A stretch of DNA of 64,000 nt from Verrucomicrobiales bacterium (GTDB lineage Bacteria > Verrucomicrobiota > Verrucomicrobiia > Verrucomicrobiales > DEV007): assembly GCA_002698785.1 (NCBI GenBank), contig PAAG01000024.1, positions 62,001 through 126,000 on the forward strand, in the 5' to 3' direction. The notes beneath the pieces were generated by a model, which ran no database searches, was not told where the DNA came from, and saw nothing but the letters and a program-made list of their open reading frames with translations. The position numbers were made by a program, and so were the translations under genes. Numbering within the stretch: position 1 is the first letter of the stretch; every line of letters starts with the position of its first letter. Positions 27,331-35,579 of the stretch are shown piece by piece.

Positions 27331-29493
27331 ATGAAATTCCTTCTCACTTTTTTGCTCACCCTTTCTGGATTCTTTGCCGCTGCCATTGCCGCCGACCGTC
27401 CGAATATCGTCTGGATCTTTGTTGAAGATCAAAACGGATGGTACGGATGCTATGGTGACGACACAGTCCCGACTCCAAATCTCGACGCACTCGCCGAGCG
27501 TGGAGTCCGTTTCGACCGAGCCTACATGCCAGCCGGAGTTTGCTCAGCCACACGATCCGCGATTGCTCTCGGGGCCATGCAAACTTCGATGGGAAACCAC
27601 AACCACCGCAGTTCTCGCGAGCGCGTTCCCGAAGAAGTAATCAACCTGCCCGATGGAGTCGAAACCGTTTACGAGCTGATGCGTGAGGCGGGCTACTATG
27701 TTGCGAGCAGCGAAGGGAAAAACGATTTCAATTTCCTCTTCGACATGGACGAACTCTATGACACCTACGATTCGAAGATGGGTCCTCACACATTGTGGCG
27801 AGAGCAGAGCGGAGACAAACCGTTCTTTGCCCAGATACAGTTGAAGGGCGGTAAGAATTCGGGGCAATTCAAGGGCTGCAATCCGAAGCAGAATAGCGAT
27901 AAAGAGCCGCATACCAATCCGGACGAAATGGAGGTCGCTCCCTACTATCCTGACCATCCGGTGATGCGTCGTGAGTATGCGCACCATTATGACACCATTC
28001 GTCAGACCGATGACGAAGTCGGTGAAATTATAGCTTCGCTCAAAGAAGACGGACTACTGGAAAATACGGTCGTCTTCTACTGGACTGACCATGGTTTTCG
28101 CCTCCCCCGCCACAAGCAGTGGCTCTACGAAGGGGGAGTCCAAGTGCCATTGATTGTCGCTGGCCCCGGAATTGACGCAGGAACATCGCGCGCAGATCTC
28201 GTGAGCGGAATCGACATCACCATGTCCACTCTCTCGCTGGCAGGAGTGGAGAAACCGGACTGGGTCGAAGGGCGCGATCTTTTCGCTCCAGATCATGAAG
28301 AAAGAGAATACGTGGTTTCGGCCCGCGACCGCTGCGACTACACCATCGAACACGTGCGAGCCATCACGACGGAGCGATTCAAGTATCTGCGCAATTTCCT
28401 GACCGATCGCCCCTTCATGCAGCCGCAATATCGCGACGGCCGCGACTACATTGAGGTGCCACGCCAACTCCACAAAGAAGGAAAACTCAACGAAGTTCAG
28501 TCCTTCATGTGGTCAGAAACGAGGATTCCCGAAGAGCTTTACGACCTCGAGAATGATCCACACGAAATTCACAACCTGGTCGACGATCCCGCATTTGCAG
28601 ATGAGTTAGAACGCCACCGTGAGATTCTCGAAACATGGATGAAAGAAACCGACGACAAGGGGCAATACCCGGAATCACTGCATTCGCTTCGCGGTGTTCT
28701 CACTCGGTGGGATGACGTCGCTGTAAATCCCGAATACGAAGCTGCTCGCGAATACAACCGGGAACACCCAACTCCACCTCCCGGATTTGAAATGATCTTT
28801 GACGGCAAAACTCTCGAAGGTTGGGAAGGCAGCCCGGAGTATTGGTCGGTAGAAGACGGTGCTCTTACTGGAGTGACCGACGGGAGCCTGAAGATGAATC
28901 GCTTTATCACCTGGAAAGGTGGCACTGTCAGGAATTTCGAACTCCGCGTAAAAGTCAAAGTCACGCCCGGAGGAAATAGCGGACTCCAATATCGAGGCCA
29001 GGAGCGCCCCGACCTCGGTGACTGGGTCGTGACCGGGTATCAGTGCGATGTCGTAGCAAATCGAGCTGACTACAACGGCATGCTCTATGAAGAGAAAGGG
29101 CGGCGCATTCTGGCCCACACGGGGGAAAAGGTCATCATCGACACAGAAGGACAGCCCTGGATCGCAGGCAAAATGCCGGTCAAAGAATTCAAAGCCGGAG
29201 AGTGGCACGACTATCGGATCGTCGTTCGCGGGAATCATCACCAGCACTGGATCGACGGACACCAGACAGTGGACGTGGTCGACCTGGATGAAGAAGGCCG
29301 CGCCCTCGAAGGAGTCCTCGCAGTGCAGGTCCATGTCGGCCCCGCGATGAAAATTCAGTATCGCGACATCTTCCTGAAAAAGTTCGGACCGAAGATCCCG
29401 CTCATCACTCCCGAAGAAGCGCCTATCCCGAAGGGAGCTGAAATGGTCGAACCGCAGGGGGGATGGAAGAATGGAAAAGCCAAAGCAAAATAA
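27331..29493 (+). CDS. secreted sulfatase fused to a DUF1080 domain
   Basis: A 720-residue two-domain enzyme. After a signal peptide (MKFLLTFLLTLSGFFAAAIAA), the sulfatase domain (about 25-470) has WIFVEDQNGWYGCYG, the FGly motif VCSATR (Cys71; C-x-A-x-R variant) and SEGKNDFNF. APYYPDHPVMRREYA and YWTDHGF resemble heparan N-sulfatase-like members. The C-terminal domain (about 484-710; FEMIFDGKTLEGWEG, GNSGLQYRGQE, QVHVGPAMKIQYRDIFL) is DUF1080, a concanavalin-like domain found in 3-keto-disaccharide hydrolases and binding modules. Such fusions are known from Verrucomicrobia and Planctomycetes. One polypeptide therefore probably couples glycan recognition or cleavage to desulfation. Confidence 0.92.
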   Translation: MKFLLTFLLTLSGFFAAAIAADRPNIVWIFVEDQNGWYGCYGDDTVPTPNLDALAERGVRFDRAYMPAGVCSATRSAIALGAMQTSMGNHNHRSSRERVPEEVINLPDGVETVYELMREAGYYVASSEGKNDFNFLFDMDELYDTYDSKMGPHTLWREQSGDKPFFAQIQLKGGKNSGQFKGCNPKQNSDKEPHTNPDEMEVAPYYPDHPVMRREYAHHYDTIRQTDDEVGEIIASLKEDGLLENTVVFYWTDHGFRLPRHKQWLYEGGVQVPLIVAGPGIDAGTSRADLVSGIDITMSTLSLAGVEKPDWVEGRDLFAPDHEEREYVVSARDRCDYTIEHVRAITTERFKYLRNFLTDRPFMQPQYRDGRDYIEVPRQLHKEGKLNEVQSFMWSETRIPEELYDLENDPHEIHNLVDDPAFADELERHREILETWMKETDDKGQYPESLHSLRGVLTRWDDVAVNPEYEAAREYNREHPTPPPGFEMIFDGKTLEGWEGSPEYWSVEDGALTGVTDGSLKMNRFITWKGGTVRNFELRVKVKVTPGGNSGLQYRGQERPDLGDWVVTGYQCDVVANRADYNGMLYEEKGRRILAHTGEKVIIDTEGQPWIAGKMPVKEFKAGEWHDYRIVVRGNHHQHWIDGHQTVDVVDLDEEGRALEGVLAVQVHVGPAMKIQYRDIFLKKFGPKIPLITPEEAPIPKGAEMVEPQGGWKNGKAKAK

Positions 29494-29504
29494 TCAGAAT
29501 TGAC

Positions 29505-30377
29505 TCATTCTCGCATTCGCTTGGAAATATCCTTTTGAATTATTTTTCTCACCCATTCAGGGTCAGGTCTCGTCGCAACAGACCTCCCGCCTGAGTTCCG
29601 GTTCGATCCATTCACGAGTTGGATGGTATGATTGATGGCAATCAACTTGCCATCGATCCCGACAACAGGTCCTCCGCTATTGCCCGGAACCAGAGGCGCA
29701 TCGTGGGTAATACTCTGGAAGCGCCCCCCAGGTGAACGCAGTTGTCCGATGATTTCGATTTGGCCCGCTGAAATGCGGGTCTCTGTATCGATGTCAATTT
29801 CGTTCGATTCGGGATCTTTCGATTCCTTTTGAAAACCTCCAGAGACAACAGAATCACCAACTTTTGCAGTCTCCCCCCATTCGAAAACGCTGTGAGGTTT
29901 CGCATCGACGTGTAAGACGGCTAGATCCAATTCCTCGTTTCGGCCAGATTTACTCCAAACGACACGTGCCTTCCTCATCTCGATTTCATCCTGCCCCCAG
30001 AACAGAAGAACGGTCTGCTTAGCGGCGATACAATGTGCTGCGGTTAGGAAATAACCTCGCTTATCGATGGCAATCGCGGTTCCAAATTCTACCTCAGCAC
30101 GGTCCAAAAAGGTGACACTCCCAGTGATCGAATTCTCATCTGCCTCCTTCTTGGATAAATCTAACTGCATTCTATCCGAGTTGATAACGAAGCCGATTCG
30201 ATCAGCCAGATATCCGTGAACAGAATTCCCCTGCCACGAAATGCTCTCCAGCAGTTTGATCGACTCTTCCTGTCGACCTGTCTGGATCTCTTCATTGAAG
30301 TCCAATGAGGTGGAAACACATCCCTGGATGAAAAGCGAAACACCCAACAGCGAACTGACTTGAACCTTCAACCTCAT
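29505..30377 (-). CDS. trypsin-like serine protease, lipoprotein
   Basis: A 290-residue S1-type protease. The N-terminus MRLKVQVSSLLGVSLFIQGC ends in a lipobox (IQGC), so it is likely a lipid-anchored envelope protein. The catalytic triad is visible: TAAHC (His115), ELDLAVLHV (Asp151) and VPGNSGGP (Ser234). It lacks PDZ domains, so it is not a full DegP. The start at ATG 30377 is chosen because it begins the signal peptide; an upstream extension to 30485 is not signal-like. Divergent from the next gene. Confidence 0.85.
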   Translation of the reverse strand: MRLKVQVSSLLGVSLFIQGCVSTSLDFNEEIQTGRQEESIKLLESISWQGNSVHGYLADRIGFVINSDRMQLDLSKKEADENSITGSVTFLDRAEVEFGTAIAIDKRGYFLTAAHCIAAKQTVLLFWGQDEIEMRKARVVWSKSGRNEELDLAVLHVDAKPHSVFEWGETAKVGDSVVSGGFQKESKDPESNEIDIDTETRISAGQIEIIGQLRSPGGRFQSITHDAPLVPGNSGGPVVGIDGKLIAINHTIQLVNGSNRNSGGRSVATRPDPEWVRKIIQKDISKRMRE

Positions 30378-30502
30378 TGACGATTCCTTACAACCTATAC
30401 CGAATGTCAATAGACTCAGCCTCGCGAAAGAGGCCCTGCTACCGTTATATGCAGGAAAGTGACACTTGAAGTTACTCCTAATCACGGGAAAAAGTGATTT
30501 TG

Positions 30503-31054
30503 ATGAAACGAATCGCGTTAGCCTCAGCTATAATCTCCATTGTCTCGCATTCCATCTCTGCCGACTGGGACCCTGAGGACACAACTTTTGATCCTAAGAT
30601 CGCATCGGTAGTGGTGGAGAACTCGACCCGAATCGGAGACCCAGCCCCTTTCTGGCAGGAAGGCTACGACATACAGAGCTACACACACGTGCAAGCTTAT
30701 CCGGACACAGGACAAGGAGCGTTGGTAGGAGTGTCTCTGATTGTCCCGATGATTCCTGGCGACACAAAACCAATTGGCGGGGCTTCGATCTATTGCTCAA
30801 TTGAGGAAGCAAAGAAGCTGGCAGAAACTCTGCGCGAAGGAGCCAACCGCGAAACGGCCCCTGAAAAAGACGAAGAACTTGCCGTCATCAAAAAGGAAAA
30901 GAATCCCCATGCGTGGAAAGTCGTCCTGAATACTGATTCAAAAATCGAGCTTCACCAGGATACCGGAGAAACCGTGAATATCTTCCGATTCGCTCCAAAC
31001 CCAGCGAAGAAACTCGCCAGTGCGATCGAGTATTACCTGAAGGAAGTCGAGTAG
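30503..31054 (+). CDS. secreted hypothetical protein, 183 aa
   Basis: A signal peptide (MKRIALASAIISIVSHSISA) precedes a soluble domain of about 160 residues with no recognised family. It contains SVVVENSTRIGDPAPFWQ, NPHAWKVVLNTDSKIEL and NIFRFAPNPAKKLASAIEYYL, suggestive of an alternating alpha/beta fold. Divergent from the protease lipoprotein at 30377 and followed after 14 bases by a NUDIX gene. The start is the ATG at 30503 because it begins the basic part of the signal; an ATG at 30494 would add three residues. Confidence 0.65.
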   Translation: MKRIALASAIISIVSHSISADWDPEDTTFDPKIASVVVENSTRIGDPAPFWQEGYDIQSYTHVQAYPDTGQGALVGVSLIVPMIPGDTKPIGGASIYCSIEEAKKLAETLREGANRETAPEKDEELAVIKKEKNPHAWKVVLNTDSKIELHQDTGETVNIFRFAPNPAKKLASAIEYYLKEVE

Positions 31055-31068
31055 GAGCCCCGCCCCGC

Positions 31069-31545
31069 ATGACACATCGAGTTCGCGCCGCTGCGATAAT
31101 TGTAAGGGGCGACGAACTGCTTCTCGTTCATCATATTGATCCGACTTCGGAAGAGTCGTATTGGGTACCTCCTGGCGGTGGCCTCGAGGCGGAGGATGCA
31201 TCTGTAATTCACTGCGCGATTCGTGAAACATTTGAAGAAAGCGGACTGCGTGTCATCGTTTCAAAGGTTGCTTACGTGGCCGAGTTCCAGGAATCCCCTT
31301 CAGCTACCCTTCACCTCGAGATCTTCTTTCTCGCAGATTCCTACGAAGGAGAAATCACCCTGACACATCTTCCTGAGGACCAGCCCGATTTCGACATCAT
31401 CCAGGAAACTCGATGGGTTCACCGAGATGAACTCGACTCTCTCACCGTCTACCCAGAGGAATTGAAATCAGACTTCTGGGATCACCTCGCCGAAGGTTTT
31501 CCAACCACGATCTATCTCGGCCGCAGAGGCACGGAACCTACGTAA
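31069..31545 (+). CDS. NUDIX hydrolase
   Basis: A 158-residue protein with a Nudix box PPGGGLEAEDASVIHCA followed by IRETFEESGL, carrying the metal-binding Glu residues. It hydrolyses nucleoside diphosphates linked to another group. The substrate is not evident. Starts 14 bases after the preceding gene and converges on the FAD oxidoreductase with a 3-base gap. Confidence 0.9.
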   Translation: MTHRVRAAAIIVRGDELLLVHHIDPTSEESYWVPPGGGLEAEDASVIHCAIRETFEESGLRVIVSKVAYVAEFQESPSATLHLEIFFLADSYEGEITLTHLPEDQPDFDIIQETRWVHRDELDSLTVYPEELKSDFWDHLAEGFPTTIYLGRRGTEPT

Positions 31546-31548
31546 GAT

Positions 31549-34233
31549 TTACTCTGCCGGAAGCTGTCTCAGGATCAACCAGCACAGGCAGGTATTTTTA
31601 CTACTACCGGCCTTCCCAATCGTCACAGTCAACTTTCCATCATCGACCTTCACGGTCGTCACTCTCTCAATAAATGCTCCAGATGCAGTCGGTTCGTCCT
31701 GTATCAAGTCCACACCTTCGATGGACACGTGATGGCCTTCCTGGTTATGCCCCGAATCCCCCACACAAACCGTGACCTCGTATTTCGAGCCCTTTTGCAC
31801 AGCTACCTCCCAGATATCTTCACTTCTCGTGTAAAGAAAAGTGTCGCGATAATTTTCAGGATAAGCAGACCTCTTCCGTCGATTTCCTTTGATCGCCTTC
31901 CGCCAGCCAAAACCAGCCGCCTCTGACCAAGCGCCTCCCTCGTCCGAGTTTACCCCTTCGCTATCGGCTCCGCCAAAATTGAAGCGCATCTCCAGTGGCA
32001 TCTTCTTTTCCGGCCATAGCCCGTCAGACTCCTGTGTGAGCATCGGTTGATTTACACCCCAGACGATCGGCTCGTTGGGAGTGAAAAGCAGGGCATCTTC
32101 TCCATTTTCGATACCATCCCAGTCCGCATCATCGGAACTCTTATTCGGAAACGATTTGGGTTCGGCACCCGATTCTTCCAAAACTGTCCACCATACTTTC
32201 GCGAACTCTCCACGAGTCCAGCCTGCCTCAGGAGGAGCAAGATCGAACTCGCCCGAAAACACTTTCCCCGTCAGTTCCTTCACTTCCGCAATCCACTTAT
32301 CCTTTGCTGGATCGTCTGGACGAAAATCCACTTCCTCACTCCGAATCGGAATACATCCCAGCGCGGACAGGCGATTCACCGCGACGAACGAGTCGTTCGT
32401 GACAGGCAGGTCTCGCCAGGGCCAGACCAACAAAGGCCTGCCCCAAGAATCCCCACACAAGGCACTTCGAACCTTCTCCAGCAAACCACGATCATAAGGC
32501 ACCTCGCGCGGATCAACGCCCTCGCGCAAACTCACTGCAGCGAGGGCACCGCTTGCCTGCCCGACATGAATGCACTGGTCGTGCAATCGAATCGCAGAAC
32601 TGACCACACTGCTATAGCCCACATTCTTCTGCGCCCCTAACAAACCATTCATTTCAATAGGGATCAGGCTCCTCGCAGGAAACACACACCGATCACTCAG
32701 ATAATGAGTGTTTCGCCCCTCTTTCTCGTAATCAATCCACGGACCGGATTCCCCCTCGTCCTCGAGGTAAGTCCGCCCCGTGCGATGAAAGTCATAGTGA
32801 AACTGCCAGGCAAAAAGCCCATCCGGATACATCACTTCGGTGAATCGCTCTTTAGCAGAAACCTTTGTTTCCCCGTCTCGATTCCGGCCGTCCTGCTCCC
32901 GCATCATATACATCGCCTTCAAGCGGAGAGCCTCACGAATGTAGGGTTTGGGAGGAAGGTTGTCTTCCGTCCCGAACTCACTACTCAGATGAAAATTGCG
33001 GAAGGAGTTCGCCTTATCTGGCGCCAGGTCATGAACAAAATTCTGCAAATGATAGAGTACCCCGAGCGAATGATTCTTTGAATCTTGAAAAATCACCTCA
33101 CGCTGTGCCCTTGTCATTTCCACGATATTCTTCTTCGATGCCCCAGGCTCCAGGCTCTCCAACTGATCTACCACCCTCTCGGGCAATCGAGTAAGCGGAT
33201 AATCCTGACCATTCATGTAGCAGAGCAGAATCGACGTTTTCCCATCTTTGCTGGTGGCGCCTTCGACGATTCGCCGCACAGAATACACGGAGAGCATTCG
33301 CGAATTTTCTTCCCCATCGTCCGGCCAATGCAATATCCCTCCAATCCTCGCTTTGCGGTCCCATTTCAGATCATCAAAATGTGGCTTCCCGATACGGGTG
33401 GCGCGTGGATAATTCCGATCATCAAAATAAGGAGGCTTAGGAATCGGAGTCGGCCCATCGGACTCCGCAACGATCATACACCACGTGATCGGATTCATTT
33501 CATTATGAGGAAAAGCTTCCATATCGGTCGGAGCGCTCGGCTCACCATATCGGCTCTGCGGATCGGGCCCGCATTCGTAGGCGGCCCCACTGACCTGGAT
33601 CACCTCTCCCCAGTCAGATGCGTCGATCGTGATAGGGGCTTTCACTCGCAGAACGCATTCGTCACTTCCCACCGGTGCAAATTCGACCGCATTTAAACGA
33701 GGGCGAATACCCGACCGGTCCACCTCGGCCCCTACCGGATAGTGCCTCCAGATCACCTCTACTTGTCCCGATTTCAGATACGGATCGATAATCTCCCGGA
33801 AGGCAGACTCCGCCTCCTTCGGTCGAAATGTCGTCGGTCCGTGCCATGGTTTCCCAGGCATTCGATCTCCATACTTCTCCAGGTTTTGCAGTTCGATCTT
33901 TTCAATCACCTCCAGAAAAAGGCCGCTACGATGAAAAGATCGCTTCATGGGGTGCCAATCCACCCCCCAGCCGACGCGTCCCACCCCTTTGTTCTCGTCG
34001 ACACAAGCCAACGCCTGCTCCGTGAACTGGCCACCGAACCATTCCCCATCATGGACGATGATGATTTTCTCCACCCCGAGTCGCGCGGCATGGACTGCTG
34101 CGGCCCATCCAGACTCCGTCGCCCCCACGACCAGAAGTTGGGCAGACTTTTCCTCAACATCACAGAATGCTGAGGAAAAGAGGCACAAAGACAAAACTGC
34201 GGACAGAGCGATACAAATGGGGGCTTGGCTCAT
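31549..34233 (-). CDS. secreted FAD-dependent oxidoreductase
   Basis: An 894-residue protein with a signal peptide (MSQAPICIALSAVLSLCLFSSAF) and an N-terminal FAD-binding fold (LLVVGATESGWAAAVHAARLG, IIIVHDGEWFGGQFTEQ) of the FAD_oxidored group. The central region carries SDRCVFPARSLIPIEMNGLLGAQKN and QASGALAA, the second FAD contact. The last ~110 residues (EDIWEVAVQKGSKYEVTVCVGDS, a beta-sandwich pattern) resemble the golvesin/CBM-like domain that often follows these enzymes. Reactions in the group include sugar or polyol oxidation. The start could also be ATG 34242 (three extra residues). Confidence 0.85.
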   Translation of the reverse strand: MSQAPICIALSAVLSLCLFSSAFCDVEEKSAQLLVVGATESGWAAAVHAARLGVEKIIIVHDGEWFGGQFTEQALACVDENKGVGRVGWGVDWHPMKRSFHRSGLFLEVIEKIELQNLEKYGDRMPGKPWHGPTTFRPKEAESAFREIIDPYLKSGQVEVIWRHYPVGAEVDRSGIRPRLNAVEFAPVGSDECVLRVKAPITIDASDWGEVIQVSGAAYECGPDPQSRYGEPSAPTDMEAFPHNEMNPITWCMIVAESDGPTPIPKPPYFDDRNYPRATRIGKPHFDDLKWDRKARIGGILHWPDDGEENSRMLSVYSVRRIVEGATSKDGKTSILLCYMNGQDYPLTRLPERVVDQLESLEPGASKKNIVEMTRAQREVIFQDSKNHSLGVLYHLQNFVHDLAPDKANSFRNFHLSSEFGTEDNLPPKPYIREALRLKAMYMMREQDGRNRDGETKVSAKERFTEVMYPDGLFAWQFHYDFHRTGRTYLEDEGESGPWIDYEKEGRNTHYLSDRCVFPARSLIPIEMNGLLGAQKNVGYSSVVSSAIRLHDQCIHVGQASGALAAVSLREGVDPREVPYDRGLLEKVRSALCGDSWGRPLLVWPWRDLPVTNDSFVAVNRLSALGCIPIRSEEVDFRPDDPAKDKWIAEVKELTGKVFSGEFDLAPPEAGWTRGEFAKVWWTVLEESGAEPKSFPNKSSDDADWDGIENGEDALLFTPNEPIVWGVNQPMLTQESDGLWPEKKMPLEMRFNFGGADSEGVNSDEGGAWSEAAGFGWRKAIKGNRRKRSAYPENYRDTFLYTRSEDIWEVAVQKGSKYEVTVCVGDSGHNQEGHHVSIEGVDLIQDEPTASGAFIERVTTVKVDDGKLTVTIGKAGSSKNTCLCWLILRQLPAE

Positions 34234-34318
34234 TATTGGCATTACAGCGGGAAAAACAGTAGACGGCAAGCCCCTGATCCCGCACAAAACGAACTTCCGA
34301 CGGCAGTTGAATTGCGAT

Positions 34319-34338
34319 CGGGAACGGGTTTATTCCCG
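34319..34338 (+). repeat. hairpin two bases before the pth start codon
   Basis: Perfect inverted repeat CGGGAA (34319-34324) and TTCCCG (34333-34338), loop of 8 bases, ending two bases before the GTG at 34341. It would cover the usual ribosome-binding position. Confidence 0.45.
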
Positions 34339-34340
34339 CC

Positions 34341-34964
34341 GTGAGCCTGCTAGACCGATTCTTTTCCAACGAGAGCCCTGATGATTCCGCGCAAACCGAC
34401 GGAATTCGACTCGTCGTCGGATTGGGGAACCCGGGCCCCGAATACGAAAAAACGCGCCACAATATCGGCTTCGACCTGGTTGATCGCCTGGCTGCCGAAT
34501 CCGGCAAAAAATGGGTCCGGGACAGAAAGTTCCGATCCAAAATTTCGGATCCACCAACATTCCCACTTCTCGCAAAACCGCTGACCTACATGAACCTCAG
34601 CGGTAACGCAGTAGCTCGAATTGGACGAAAACATGGATTAGATCCATCTCAGATTCTCGTTGTCTATGATGACGTCGCCCTGCCTGTAGGCCGCCTCAGA
34701 TTCCGCGCGGGGGGCTCATCCGGCGGCCACAACGGTATCAAGTCGATCATTGAATATCTTGGGACCGACGAATTCCCACGGCTCAAGATCGGAATTGGAA
34801 GCGCAGATCCCGACGACGGCATGGTAGACCACGTTTTGGGAAAATTTTCCGATTCTGAATGGGAAGAAATGGAAAAAATCCTAGCGATTGCCACAGATGC
34901 AGTTAATTGTGCGCTTTCCGCCGGGTTGAATTCTGCCATGAATGAGTTTAATGGGCGGACGTAA
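34341..34964 (+). CDS. pth: peptidyl-tRNA hydrolase
   Basis: A 207-residue Pth that recycles peptidyl-tRNA by hydrolysing the ester bond. Canonical blocks are VVGLGNPGPEYEKTRHNIGF (with the catalytic His in RHNIGF), LLAKPLTYMNLSGNA, VVYDDVALPVG, GGSSGGHNGIKSI and FPRLKIGIG. The N-terminus is about 20 residues longer than the usual start. The start codon is GTG at 34341 because no other ATG, GTG or TTG exists in frame between the upstream stop (34308) and the conserved domain. It is followed 51 bases later by rpsF. Confidence 0.95.
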   Translation: MSLLDRFFSNESPDDSAQTDGIRLVVGLGNPGPEYEKTRHNIGFDLVDRLAAESGKKWVRDRKFRSKISDPPTFPLLAKPLTYMNLSGNAVARIGRKHGLDPSQILVVYDDVALPVGRLRFRAGGSSGGHNGIKSIIEYLGTDEFPRLKIGIGSADPDDGMVDHVLGKFSDSEWEEMEKILAIATDAVNCALSAGLNSAMNEFNGRT

Positions 34965-35015
34965 TTGAAAAATTGCTAAACTATCAACAGCCGAAAAAAC
35001 ACCACGCAAGAACAC

Positions 35016-35303
35016 ATGAAGCGCAAGTACGAAGGGGTCTACGTCCTGAAACTCCAAGGTCAGGAAGAAGGCATCGAGGATCTGGTTACCAATATTACCA
35101 AAGAACTCGAGTCAAGCGGAGCCACTCTCGAACAAATCGATCGGCTGGGTCGTAAGGAATTCGCACACTCAAATTATGCGAAGCAAGGCCACGGCTATTA
35201 CGTTGTGTTCCAATTCATCGCGGAACCGACCGTTGTTGATGCTGTTGAGACAAAATTGAAGTTGAACGATCAAGTGATGCTTCAGCACTACCGCCGTATC
35301 TAG
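35016..35303 (+). CDS. rpsF: 30S ribosomal protein S6
   Basis: A 95-residue S6 protein of the small ribosomal subunit: MKRKYEGVYVLKLQG at the N-terminus, DRLGRKEFAHSNYAKQGHGYYVVFQF and a C-terminal VMLQHYRRI. Here pth precedes rpsF, but the usual S6 neighbours (ssb, rpsR, rplI) are absent from the window. A 276-base region without a gene follows. Confidence 0.95.
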   Translation: MKRKYEGVYVLKLQGQEEGIEDLVTNITKELESSGATLEQIDRLGRKEFAHSNYAKQGHGYYVVFQFIAEPTVVDAVETKLKLNDQVMLQHYRRI

Positions 35304-35579
35304 TCGGCAGTCTCGAGCACGTCTCAATCTTACTCTCGTATACTTCGACTCATTCCTTTGGATTGAGGCAAGATGGATTTCACCATCGTGCAAATTTCAC
35401 GTTGAGAGGAAATTTCGTCAGAGATTCCCAGATGGGTTGACGGTTCTCAATCCCTGCCTTTAATTACCGCCCCCAAAATCCGGCTCCCTTCATCTGGGGT
35501 TGGGGTCGGATTCCCTCCTTTGCTTCGGTAAACCGAACGATTCTCACAGAATTCCCAGTACCGATATTCCTCCATTTAT

